Source: G963662905 sp963676725 (lineage in GTDB: Bacteria; Bacteroidota; Bacteroidia; Bacteroidales; WRLA01). Taken from it: DNA of 64,000 bases. Position numbers and translations under genes: made by a program. The stretch lies in assembly GCA_963676725.1 (NCBI GenBank), contig OY781463.1, positions 2,542,001 through 2,606,000 of the forward strand, given 5' to 3'. Shown in pieces: positions 1-8,140 of this stretch. Numbering within the stretch: the first letter of the stretch is position 1; the number at the start of each line of letters is the position of its first letter. The notes below the pieces were generated by a model. The model did no database searches and was not told where the DNA came from. It was given only the letters and a program-made list of their open reading frames with translations.

Positions 1-80
1 CATCAGCTAATCAAAATTAAACAATTTCGTTAAATATCCTGCCTAAAAACAAAGCCCCCAAAAAGCGAATACAAATAAAA

Positions 81-113
81 AACCGCTTCCTATTAGTACA
101 GGAAGCGGTTTTT
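81..113 (-). terminator. Intrinsic terminator after the AraC-type regulator gene
   Basis: A perfect 10-bp stem (AACCGCTTCC / GGAAGCGGTT) with a 10-base loop. Reading on the minus strand it is followed by a T-run, so it suits the end of the minus-strand regulator gene 22 bases away. It also has T residues on the plus side and could work in both directions. Confidence 0.85.
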
Positions 114-134
114 CAAGATATTAAAACCTATTGA

Positions 135-548
135 TTAACGCAGGCGATCAGAATTTCGAACAGCCTTTGCATATTCATAAGGAGTCATCCCTGTAAAACG
201 CTTAAAACTGTTATAAAAAGCCATTCTGTTGTTGAAACCAGATTCACGGGCAACGTCCTCGATAAGAACTTTTTTATCGCGATTTGCTTCAAGAATCCTT
301 TTTGCTTCCTTAATCCTGTATTTATTGATGAATGTGGAGAAATTCATCTTCAGGTTTTCATTAATAACCTGAGAAAGGTAAGCTTTATTGGTGTTGAATT
401 GTTGTGCAAGATCCTTTATGGTTAAATTTGGATCCAAAAAGGGCTTTTCGCCTACTACATACTCAATCAGGTTAATGGTAAGACTGAGTTTTTGTTTGTC
501 GGATAAGTTCGAATTACGATACTTATCATCAAATGCGTCTAATAACAT
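135..548 (-). CDS. Short AraC-type DNA-binding protein (HTH only)
   Basis: A 137-residue protein made almost entirely of an AraC/XylS-type double helix-turn-helix. The first helix-turn-helix falls near residues 42-60 (TIKDLAQQFNTNKAYLSQ) and the second near 90-125, ending in the family's closing motif GMTPYEYAK. Only about 35 residues precede the DNA-binding region, so there is no recognisable sensor or dimerisation domain; full-length family members are usually 250-300 residues. It may be a stand-alone regulator or the remnant of a larger one. It is transcribed divergently from pdxB across a 333-base gap that contains repeats suited to an operator. The family assignment is secure; the target genes are unknown. 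Confidence 0.85.
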   Translation of the reverse strand: MLLDAFDDKYRNSNLSDKQKLSLTINLIEYVVGEKPFLDPNLTIKDLAQQFNTNKAYLSQVINENLKMNFSTFINKYRIKEAKRILEANRDKKVLIEDVARESGFNNRMAFYNSFKRFTGMTPYEYAKAVRNSDRLR

Positions 549-881
549 AACTTTTTTCTTTAATTAAAAATTTATTTTTTTGGTTTAAATGTTCTTATGC
601 AAATATCGGTAGTGATTTCTTTATAGCAAAATTTATTTACAAGTATTTTTTAAATAATTAGATGTTTTTTAGACCTAATTTTACGTTGACGTAATAATGT
701 AGCCAATTATTGGTACAATTTTGTCCAATTATTAAGCGTATACTTAATGTATTTGTACATTGATGGTGGTTTATCATCAAATTTTTACTATAATTAGGCG
801 TAAATTTTAAGCTATAGCTGCAAGGCAAAGATTGATCATTATTTATTTTCCTTATTATGAATAATATACGAACTTTGTACC
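549..881. promoter_or_regulatory. Divergent regulator/pdxB intergenic region with repeats
   Basis: A 333-base AT-rich gap without a gene. It holds an inverted repeat TTACG-TTGA-CGTAA at 681-694, a direct repeat CCAATTATT at 703-711 and 725-733 (22 bases apart, about two helical turns), and an inverted repeat AATGTA-TTTG-TACATT at 746-761. These are candidate operator sites for the neighbouring AraC-type protein. That they bind it is inference. Confidence 0.45.
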
Positions 882-2015
882 ATGAAAATACTCATCGACA
901 AATATATTCCCTTTCTAAATGGAGTCCTTGAAGCCTATGCAGATATTAGCTACAAGGCTCCTGAACAGATCAACAAGGACACAGTTCAGGATGCTGATGC
1001 CCTTATAATACGCACTCGAACTAAAATAAATAAGGAACTCCTCCATTCATCCAAAGTCCGTTTTATTGCCAGCGCAACTATAGGCACCGACCATATCGAC
1101 AAGCGCTATTGTACAGATAATCTTATACATTGGGAAAATGCCTCAGGATGCAACTCACAATCTGTTAATGAGTATGTTACGCAAATAATACTGCAATGGA
1201 TGAACTCCAAAAAAAAAGAAGCAAAGGATTTGCATGCAGGCATAATTGGAGTAGGGAATGTAGGTAAAAAACTAAAAAACACGCTAGAGACCCTAGGAAT
1301 GAAAGTAAGCACATGCGACCCTCCCCGAGCAGAGCAGGAAGCAGATTTTGAGCATAGCTCAATGGAAGAAATATTTCACAACTGCCACATTATCAGCTTT
1401 CATGTTCCACTCTCATATACAGGCCCCAATGCAACCCACCATATGTTAAACCATCAATTGCTCCAATATACACAAGATAGGGATTGCCTTTTAATCAATA
1501 CTTCAAGGGGAGAAGTGCTCGAAGGAAAACTACTATTGAAACAATGTGAAAAGTATAAAAGCTTTGATATTGCACTCGATGTATGGGAAAACGAACCCAA
1601 TATTTCTCAACAGCTATTAAAAAAATGTTTTTTTGCAAGTCCACATATAGCCGGATATTCTGCCGACGGCAAGGCCAAAGGATCGGAAATGTCTGTTCAG
1701 GCTTTAGCAAGATTTTATCAGTTGCCACTCACAAACTGGACGGTTACCAAGATTCCTCAGCACAGCAATAGGCATATTTTCATTCCTAATGACACAATGA
1801 AGCATGAGGAAAGTATTGCCTATGCGATGCAAAAGACCTATAATATTTGGAATGATTGCGAAGCTTTAAATGCTCAAGCCAATAGGTTTGAGCAAATTCG
1901 CGCACATTATCCAATTCGCAGAGAATTCAAGCATTTTTGTGTAGAATTAGAAAAAACTGATACTGTATTAATGCAAAAACTTGTTAATGTGGGATTTAAG
2001 TCATTTAAAAAGTGA
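882..2015 (+). CDS. pdxB: 4-phosphoerythronate dehydrogenase
   Basis: A 377-residue cytosolic D-2-hydroxyacid dehydrogenase of the PdxB type. It should oxidise 4-phospho-D-erythronate with NAD, the second step of the DXP-dependent pyridoxal phosphate pathway. The N-terminal domain contains the SATIGTDHID and GCNSQSVNEYV motifs typical of PdxB. The Rossmann segment GIIGVGNVGKKL lies near residues 120-131, the catalytic arginine is in INTSRGEVLE, and the catalytic histidine is in ASPHIAGYSADGKAKG. A C-terminal extension of about 100 residues matches the PdxB dimerisation region. The start codon lies only four bases after TTTG, so the mRNA may have almost no leader. Transketolase follows on the same strand; the two use related sugar phosphates. 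Confidence 0.92.
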   Translation: MKILIDKYIPFLNGVLEAYADISYKAPEQINKDTVQDADALIIRTRTKINKELLHSSKVRFIASATIGTDHIDKRYCTDNLIHWENASGCNSQSVNEYVTQIILQWMNSKKKEAKDLHAGIIGVGNVGKKLKNTLETLGMKVSTCDPPRAEQEADFEHSSMEEIFHNCHIISFHVPLSYTGPNATHHMLNHQLLQYTQDRDCLLINTSRGEVLEGKLLLKQCEKYKSFDIALDVWENEPNISQQLLKKCFFASPHIAGYSADGKAKGSEMSVQALARFYQLPLTNWTVTKIPQHSNRHIFIPNDTMKHEESIAYAMQKTYNIWNDCEALNAQANRFEQIRAHYPIRREFKHFCVELEKTDTVLMQKLVNVGFKSFKK

Positions 2016-2049
2016 TTACCCCAAAATGCGGCTACGTTAAAAAAATGCC

Positions 2050-2057
2050 TACTTTTG
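2050..2057 (+). promoter_or_regulatory. -7 promoter element TACTTTTG before transketolase
   Basis: An exact match to the Bacteroidota TAnnTTTG element, 24 bases before the ATG at 2082. It overlaps an in-frame TTG at 2055, which argues that this TTG is not the start codon of transketolase. No clear -33 TTG is visible. Confidence 0.6.
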
Positions 2058-2081
2058 CCGAAAATTTCAAGTTTGAATGAT

Positions 2082-4136
2082 ATGGAATATTCAATAGCCT
2101 CAAAGGCAGCAGATAATATCAGGGCGCTTTCAGCAGCAATGGTCGAACAAGCAAAATCAGGTCATCCCGGCGGTGCTATGGGCGGTGCTGATTTTATCCA
2201 GATGCTTTATTCTGAATTCTTAAACTTTGATCCCAACGATCCGCAATGGTTTTTCCGCGACCGGTTTTTTCTGGATCCCGGCCATATGTCGCCAATGCTC
2301 TATGCCCAGCTTGCCCTAATCGAAAAATTTGATATGGATGAGCTGAAAGGCTTCAGGCAATGGAAAAGCCCTACACCCGGGCATCCGGAAGTGAATGTAA
2401 ACAGAGGCATTGAAAATACTTCAGGGCCATTGGGACAAGGACATGCCATGGCTGTCGGTGCTGCAATTACGGAAAAAATTTACCGCCAAAAATTTGGCGA
2501 TTGGTGCGCACATCGTATCTATACGTTCATCTCTGATGGGGGCATACAGGAAGAAATTTCACAAGGAGCCGGACGAATTGCTGGCCACCTTGGGCTCGAC
2601 AACCTTATCATGTTCTATGATAGCAATGATGTGCAACTCTCTACGAAAACAAATGATGTAAGTAGTGAAGATACTGCAAAAAAATACGAAGCTTGGGGTT
2701 GGGAAGTATTGCAGATCAACGGAAATAATACCAATGAAATCAGGGAAGCCCTTAAAAAAGCACAGCAAATTAAAGGAAAACCGGTTCTGATTATCGGCAA
2801 AACTATCATGGCATACAAAGCGCTTGGTCCAAATAATGAATCAATGGAAGGACTGACCTCCATGCATGGCCAACCTATTTCCAATGCCGGAGCCGATTTT
2901 GCCAAAACACTGAAAAATCTAGGTGGCAATATCGAAGAGCCATTCCAAATTTTTGAAGACGTTCACACTTATTATCAGGAAATACTCAAAACAAAACGAA
3001 AGGCAGCCACTGCAAAGAAAGCGATTGCAGAAGATTGGGCAAAAAACCAGCCACTTCTGGCCGAAGAATTAGAAAGTTTTCTCTCAGAGGCGTTGCCAAA
3101 ATTGCACCTTGACGAGGTTCAGTTCAAAGAAAATAGCGCAAGTCGTGCAGCTTCTGCGAGTGTATTAGGCTATCTCGCCAAGAATCTCAACAATATGGTT
3201 GTTTCTTCTGCTGATTTAAGCAATTCAGATAAGACAGATGGATTTCTGAAAGAAACAACAGCAATAAAAGCCAATGATTTTAGTGGGCGCTTTTTAAATG
3301 CAGGCGTATCTGAACTCACAATGGCCTCAATAATGAACGGAATGGCATTGCATGGCGGCATTATTCCTGCTTGTGGTACATTTTTCGTTTTTTCTGATTA
3401 TGTAAAACCTGCTTTGCGCTTATCTGCACTTCAGGAATTGCCCGTAATATATATATGGAGTCATGATGCATTCCGCGTAGGCGAAGACGGACCAACACAT
3501 CAGCCCATCGAACAGCTGACACAAATTGGCCTGATGGAAAAAATCTACAACCATTCCGGCAAAAGGAGTATGTTGGTTTTACGCCCGGCGGATAGCGAAG
3601 AAACACGAATTGCATGGGAAATGGCTTTGAATAACAGAACATCCCCAACAGGCATCATTCTCTCGAGGCAGAACATTATTGATTTGCCCGGAGACGGGAA
3701 TATCAGCAGAAAAGAACAGGCGCAGCAAGCCAAAAAAGGAGGCTATATTGTTAGTGACGATGAAGGCGAACCGGATATGATTTTTGTTGCCAGTGGCTCT
3801 GAAGTCCGCACTTTATATGATGGGGCAGAACTTCTCCGACAAAGAAAAAAATTAAAAATCCGTGTTGTTTCTGTAATCTCGGACGGATTATTCCATGATC
3901 AAAACCAGGAATATCAAAATTCCATTATTCCGGAAAACAAAGCAGTGTTTGGATTAACAGCCGGATTACCGGATACTTTACAAACATTGATTGGGCCTAA
4001 AGGGCAGGCATTTGGCATCAAACATTTTGGTTATTCCGCTCCTGCAAAAGTTCTCGATGAAAAATTTGGTTTTACCGCTGAAAATGTTGCCATTAAAGCT
4101 TTGGCCTATTTCGAGAATTACCTTACAGGAAGATAG
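2082..4136 (+). CDS. tkt: Transketolase
   Basis: A cytosolic thiamine-diphosphate enzyme of the non-oxidative pentose phosphate pathway that moves two-carbon units between ketose donors and aldose acceptors. From the ATG it has 684 residues, close to the family's usual 660-690. The N-terminal ThDP domain carries SGHPGGAMGGAD, the GLGQG-like TSGPLGQGHAMAVG and the GDG-type ISDGGIQEEISQGA. The pyrimidine domain contains the acid-rich GVSELTMASIMNGMALHGG and the DAFRVGEDGPTHQPIEQL motif, and the C-terminal domain is complete. The ATG at 2082 is preferred over the in-frame TTG at 2055, which sits inside a promoter element. A terminator follows at 4171. Confidence 0.95.
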   Translation: MEYSIASKAADNIRALSAAMVEQAKSGHPGGAMGGADFIQMLYSEFLNFDPNDPQWFFRDRFFLDPGHMSPMLYAQLALIEKFDMDELKGFRQWKSPTPGHPEVNVNRGIENTSGPLGQGHAMAVGAAITEKIYRQKFGDWCAHRIYTFISDGGIQEEISQGAGRIAGHLGLDNLIMFYDSNDVQLSTKTNDVSSEDTAKKYEAWGWEVLQINGNNTNEIREALKKAQQIKGKPVLIIGKTIMAYKALGPNNESMEGLTSMHGQPISNAGADFAKTLKNLGGNIEEPFQIFEDVHTYYQEILKTKRKAATAKKAIAEDWAKNQPLLAEELESFLSEALPKLHLDEVQFKENSASRAASASVLGYLAKNLNNMVVSSADLSNSDKTDGFLKETTAIKANDFSGRFLNAGVSELTMASIMNGMALHGGIIPACGTFFVFSDYVKPALRLSALQELPVIYIWSHDAFRVGEDGPTHQPIEQLTQIGLMEKIYNHSGKRSMLVLRPADSEETRIAWEMALNNRTSPTGIILSRQNIIDLPGDGNISRKEQAQQAKKGGYIVSDDEGEPDMIFVASGSEVRTLYDGAELLRQRKKLKIRVVSVISDGLFHDQNQEYQNSIIPENKAVFGLTAGLPDTLQTLIGPKGQAFGIKHFGYSAPAKVLDEKFGFTAENVAIKALAYFENYLTGR

Positions 4137-4170
4137 AATGCAGCAGCATTAAAAATATTTGTATATTGAG

Positions 4171-4207
4171 CCGGAAGTTAGCAATTTGTTTTCTTCCGGT
4201 TTTTTTT
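4171..4207 (+). terminator. Intrinsic terminator of transketolase
   Basis: A 7-bp stem CCGGAAG / CTTCCGG with a 15-base loop, followed by eight T residues. The T-run ends one base before the ATG at 4209, which leaves no ribosome-binding space for that codon. Confidence 0.85.
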
Positions 4208-4223
4208 AATGAATCGTATAATT

Positions 4224-4817
4224 ATGACACAAAAAACACTACTGAAACCCGGCAATATGCTGTATCCCCTGCCTGCTGTTATGGTAAGTTGTGGTGATAA
4301 GCCCGAAAATTTCAATATCATTACTATTGCATGGACAGGCACTGTATGCTCCAGTCCTCCAATGCTTTATATCTCTATTCGCAAAAGCAGGCATTCCTAT
4401 GAACTGATAAAATCCTCCGGTGATTTTGTCGTAAACCTTACTACAAAAGAACTGGCCAATGCCACAGATTGGTGCGGCGTAAAATCAGGAAAAGATTTTC
4501 ATAAATTTGAAGAAATGAAGCTTACAGCCCTCAAGGCTTCTTCTGTTTCTTCACCACTTATTGCAGAAGCTCCCGTAAATATTGAATGCAAAGTAAAAAG
4601 CATTACAGCTTTAGGATCACATGATATGTTTCTGGCCGAGGTACTTGCAGTTCATGCAGATACTGCACTGATCAATCCGGAAACAGATGCTTTGGAACTT
4701 AACAAAGCAGGGCTAATGACCTATGCTCATGGGAATTATTATGAGTTGGGGAAATGGATCGGGAAATTCGGTTTTTCGGTTATGAAGAAAAAAACAAAAA
4801 AACGGCTTTATCAATAA
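4224..4817 (+). CDS. Flavin reductase-like FMN-binding protein
   Basis: A protein of about 197 residues with the flavin reductase-like (FMN-binding split barrel) fold. Such proteins reduce flavin with NAD(P)H or act as small flavoproteins. Supporting segments are PLPAVMVSC, NIITIAWTGTVCSSPPMLYISIRKSRHSYELI and GDFVVNLTTKELANATDWCGVKSGKD, which form the FMN-binding barrel and the family's central cysteine-containing loop. No signal peptide is seen. An upstream in-frame ATG at 4209 directly abuts the T-run of the preceding terminator, so the ATG at 4224 is preferred. The GNAT gene follows after 12 bases and is probably co-transcribed. The physiological partner is not evident. Confidence 0.82.
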   Translation: MTQKTLLKPGNMLYPLPAVMVSCGDKPENFNIITIAWTGTVCSSPPMLYISIRKSRHSYELIKSSGDFVVNLTTKELANATDWCGVKSGKDFHKFEEMKLTALKASSVSSPLIAEAPVNIECKVKSITALGSHDMFLAEVLAVHADTALINPETDALELNKAGLMTYAHGNYYELGKWIGKFGFSVMKKKTKKRLYQ

Positions 4818-4829
4818 AAATCAACAGCA

Positions 4830-5294
4830 ATGATACAGATACGTAAAGCACTAAAAAGTGATCTCCGCCAAATTGTCCTTTTTCAACTGCAAATGGCCAT
4901 GGAAACGGAAAACTTGCAATTAAATGAGCAAACTTTAACCAAAGGGGTTGAAGCCATCTTTGAACATCCTGAGAAAGGCACCTATTATATTGCTGAAACA
5001 AATGGAGAAATTTCAGGCATGACCCTCACTACTTTTGAATGGAGTGATTGGCGTGCAGCAACAATCCTCTGGATTCAGTCTGTTTTTGTAGCAAAAAAAT
5101 ATAGAAAAACAGGCATTTTCACCAAGCTCTACAACCATATCAGGCATATTGCCGAAACAGATGATAATATTGGAGGCATCCGCTTATATGTCGACAAAAG
5201 CAATCAAAATGCCATTGAAGTTTATAAACACCTTGGCATGAATGATGAACATTATCATTTCTTTGAGTGGATGACAGCCCCAGAAGATCAATAA
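4830..5294 (+). CDS. GNAT-family N-acetyltransferase
   Basis: A 154-residue cytosolic protein with the GNAT fold. The N-terminal strand and helix (IQIRKALKSDLRQIV) are followed by the acetyl-CoA binding strand and loop (WIQSVFVAKKYRKTGIFTKLY; the usual R/Q-x-x-G-x-G/A is here R-K-T-G-I-F, residues about 90-100). The C-terminal motif B is LYVDKSNQNAIEVYKHLGM. The substrate cannot be read from sequence; families with this ending often acetylate amines or antibiotics. It lies between the flavin reductase-like gene and the fucose-isomerase-like gene with small gaps (12 and 19 bases), suggesting one transcript. Confidence 0.85.
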   Translation: MIQIRKALKSDLRQIVLFQLQMAMETENLQLNEQTLTKGVEAIFEHPEKGTYYIAETNGEISGMTLTTFEWSDWRAATILWIQSVFVAKKYRKTGIFTKLYNHIRHIAETDDNIGGIRLYVDKSNQNAIEVYKHLGMNDEHYHFFEWMTAPEDQ

Positions 5295-5313
5295 TATTTA
5301 TAATGAGTTATTT

Positions 5314-6507
5314 ATGCTTAAAAAATTAACCATATACCTTGCTACTTTCCCCGCTGCAGATACAGAAAAATGCAGATTGCAGGCAAGTCAGATGATCACT
5401 CAATCCCTTAGTAATGATCAATTTGAATTCGTCGATCATGATCCTGACCTTCTATTTTTCCTGACAGGAGGTTCTGAAGCAGCAGCAATAAAAATGCTGG
5501 AAGATGCACCGAAGCGGTTCCGAATTTTTATTGGCAATGAAAACGAAAACGGATATGCTGCCGCCACCGAAACCATGGCCAAAGCCAATGAGTTGGGTAT
5601 GAAAAACAAACTTCTGACCTATCGCAATGCGGTGCTGCAAAACTCCCTAACGAGATTATATGAAAGCAAAAAAGCTATAGAAAAAATAAGGGGCAAAAAA
5701 ATCTTGTTGATTGGAAATATTTCTGATTGGCTTATTGCTTCAAACACCTCAGCGGAGCAATTGCAGGCAAAATTCGGCATCAAACTCATACAGGACAAAT
5801 GGCCTGAAACCAAAGAACTGGAAGCAATCCCTATTGATGATAAAATGCTTCAGCACTTTAATTTATCAGATGCAAATCAGGTACTTAAGGATGCTTCAAG
5901 GCTCAATTCTTTCATCAAAAATAAAATTGACGAACATAAAGCAGATGCTGTTACAACAGAATGTTTTCCATTAATTAAGCAATTTAACACAACAGCTTGC
6001 CTTGGGCTTTCATACCTAAACGACCTGAATATTCCTTCCGGTTGCGAAGGGGATATTGTCAGTATTACAGGAATGCTTATCCTAAAATATCTATGCGGCA
6101 GCAACCCATGGATGGCAAATATCAATAGTTTCAAACGGCAAAATGTTATGTTCAGCCATTGTACGGTCCCACTAAATATGCTGGAAAGCTATCGATTGGA
6201 CACTCATTTTGAAAGCGATAAAGGTGCTGCGGTGCGCGGGAAATTTAAAAAATCGGAAGTTACGGTTTTTCGTTTTTCCAAAGATCTCAATCAATATTTT
6301 GTGGCTCATGGCGATATCGTTCGCAGAAATGATTTAGACACAGCCTGCCGCACGCAAATATCCATTGAATTAAGAACAGACAAACAGCGTTTGTTGCAAC
6401 GAAAGCCTTTGGGAAATCACCATTTGATTTTGCCTGGAAACCACGAGCAAAGCATTCGCATTTTTTGTGCCCTGAATAATATTAAGGCTGTGGATGAAGA
6501 CCGTTAA
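5314..6507 (+). CDS. L-fucose/L-arabinose isomerase-like protein
   Basis: A 397-residue protein resembling the sugar isomerase family with the FucI/AraA fold, which interconverts aldoses and ketoses using a divalent metal. The clearest similarity is in residues 210-270: a TECFPL segment, then TACLGLSYLND, IPSGCEGDIVSITGMLIL and PWMANI. These are the core of fucose isomerase-like proteins and include the acidic metal ligands expected there. The N-terminal half is a Rossmann-like region (KKILLIGNISDWL near residue 128). No fucose or arabinose catabolic genes flank it, so its substrate is uncertain and it could be a non-sugar member of the family. The gene starts 19 bases after the GNAT gene. 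Confidence 0.7.
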   Translation: MLKKLTIYLATFPAADTEKCRLQASQMITQSLSNDQFEFVDHDPDLLFFLTGGSEAAAIKMLEDAPKRFRIFIGNENENGYAAATETMAKANELGMKNKLLTYRNAVLQNSLTRLYESKKAIEKIRGKKILLIGNISDWLIASNTSAEQLQAKFGIKLIQDKWPETKELEAIPIDDKMLQHFNLSDANQVLKDASRLNSFIKNKIDEHKADAVTTECFPLIKQFNTTACLGLSYLNDLNIPSGCEGDIVSITGMLILKYLCGSNPWMANINSFKRQNVMFSHCTVPLNMLESYRLDTHFESDKGAAVRGKFKKSEVTVFRFSKDLNQYFVAHGDIVRRNDLDTACRTQISIELRTDKQRLLQRKPLGNHHLILPGNHEQSIRIFCALNNIKAVDEDR

Positions 6508-6619
6508 ACCATATGCACGCACAATTGTTTATAATGAAAAGCATCAATCAGAGCAATAGCATAAGATTTTGGCCATTTTTACGTTTAGAATTTGAAATCA
6601 TCGATTAAAATACATAAAG

Positions 6620-7222
6620 ATGAAGCATTTAATTACCATCATTTTGAGTTTGGCCCTATACACTCTTTCTGCCCAGGAATCGACAACCATAGCTGAGAGC
6701 CCCATCAATAAGATGCAGCCACAGATTAAACTGGAAATGGGTAGTTATTACAGCAGCGCTGGGCAATACGGTTCTTTATTTGGCACCTATATCGCACCAC
6801 ATATCAGCATACCTGTCAATGAACGCCTTAGGATAAACACCGGTATTAATCTGGTTTACAATCAGTTTACAGAAAATCCCGAAAATGAAAGCCTGGCCAT
6901 TTGGGCGCCTCCATCGAGTGTATATATTGAAGGGGAATATCTTCTTAACCCGAACCTTATTATTAGCGGCACTGTTTATAAGGAGTTTACATTAAACCCT
7001 CTTACACCCGGAGGAGAACAACTCAATCCACGTGCTTTTAATTACGAACGTGAAGGCTTTATTATTGGGGCAGAATACCGTATCAATAACAATATGTTTA
7101 TTGAAGCACGTTTTGAAATGTCTCGGGGCGATACTCCACCAATTTTTCCCTATGGAACAGCGAGCCCCGGTTTTTTCAACAGCTCCTCCCCTTTCCATAA
7201 TTCCTTTTTTATGACCCGATAA
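6620..7222 (+). CDS. Small secreted protein, probably outer-membrane associated
   Basis: A 200-residue protein I do not recognise by name. It starts with a clear signal peptide (MKHLITIILSLALYTLSAQ, cleavage after SAQ). The mature part consists of alternating beta-strand segments such as IKLEMGSYYSS, SVYIEGEYLL and FIIGAEYRINNNMFIEARFEMSRG, resembling a small outer-membrane barrel. The end is rich in P, G, S and F. It begins 112 bases after the isomerase-like gene and ends 10 bases before yaaA. Confidence 0.6.
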   Translation: MKHLITIILSLALYTLSAQESTTIAESPINKMQPQIKLEMGSYYSSAGQYGSLFGTYIAPHISIPVNERLRINTGINLVYNQFTENPENESLAIWAPPSSVYIEGEYLLNPNLIISGTVYKEFTLNPLTPGGEQLNPRAFNYEREGFIIGAEYRINNNMFIEARFEMSRGDTPPIFPYGTASPGFFNSSSPFHNSFFMTR

Positions 7223-7232
7223 AACACTCACA

Positions 7233-8000
7233 ATGATCAGCATCATCTCTCCGGCAAAAACACTTGATTTTAGTACAAAAACACAAGAGCTTCCCTATAG
7301 TATACCGGTTTTTACCCAAGAAGCTTCCGCTTTGATGGAAGAACTTAAAAAACTAAACCCTGATGATTTACAAGGCCTTATGAACATTTCGAGGCCTTTG
7401 GCGGATCTTAATTATACAAGGTTTCAGGATTGGTCATTACCCTTTACAGCGGAGAATGCCCGACAGGCCATTTTGGCTTTTAAAGGCGAAGTATATACAG
7501 GCATTGATGCCTATAATTTATCGAAAGACGATATACTCTATGCAGATAATCACCTGCAGATATTATCAGGACTGTATGGAGTTTTGAAGCCCCTCGACCT
7601 GATTCGCGAATACCGCTTGGAAATGGGAACAAAACTCCAAAACAAAAAAGGAAAAAACCTGTATGAATTTTGGGGAAATACCATCACGGAACAAATCCGA
7701 ACAGCACTGAACGCCCAAAACTGCAATACTTTGGTGAATCTTGCTTCCAATGAATACTTTAAAGCAATCAATACGAAATTACTTGGGGCAGATATTATCA
7801 CGCCAACATTTAAAGATTTCAAAAAAGGCTCCTATAAAGTCATCAGTTTTTACGCAAAGAAAGCCCGTGGTTTAATGGTTCGTTTCATAATCAAAAACCG
7901 TATTAGTACTATCGAAGATATGAAGCACTTTGAGGAGGAAGGCTACTTTTATAATGATGTACTTTCCACACAAAAAGAAATCGTATTTACCCGTGGATAG
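7233..8000 (+). CDS. yaaA: Peroxide stress protein YaaA
   Basis: A 255-residue protein of the YaaA (formerly DUF328) family, whose E. coli member protects DNA and proteins from hydrogen peroxide by limiting free iron. The hallmarks are the start MISIISPAKTLDF, then FKGEVYTGIDAYNLS, LQILSGLYGVLKPLDLIREYRLEMGT and, near the C-terminus, VISFYAKKARGLMVRFI. Length matches the family (about 250-260). It follows the secreted protein gene after 10 bases, so it may be translated from the same message. No signal peptide, as expected for a cytosolic protein. Confidence 0.93.
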   Translation: MISIISPAKTLDFSTKTQELPYSIPVFTQEASALMEELKKLNPDDLQGLMNISRPLADLNYTRFQDWSLPFTAENARQAILAFKGEVYTGIDAYNLSKDDILYADNHLQILSGLYGVLKPLDLIREYRLEMGTKLQNKKGKNLYEFWGNTITEQIRTALNAQNCNTLVNLASNEYFKAINTKLLGADIITPTFKDFKKGSYKVISFYAKKARGLMVRFIIKNRISTIEDMKHFEEEGYFYNDVLSTQKEIVFTRG

Positions 8001-8110
8001 AAAAAGACTAAAGCTTCCATATACTAAGTCATTTTATTACAATATATTAGCCCTATTTTTCAGATTCAAACTAAATTTCAAAACAAGAAAGTATAAAGGC
8101 TAAAAATACC

Positions 8111-8118
8111 TATTTTTG
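8111..8118 (+). promoter_or_regulatory. -7 promoter element TATTTTTG before the class V aminotransferase
   Basis: Exact TAnnTTTG match 22 bases before the ATG at 8141. The -33 element is not clear. Confidence 0.5.
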
Positions 8119-8140
8119 CAGCATACAGAGATAGACGTAT

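Noticed and set aside
681..761. Short repeats upstream of pdxB as a CRISPR or mobile-element trace
   Set aside because: The repeats are only 5-9 bases, unevenly spaced and in mixed orientation; they suit operator sites, not an array.
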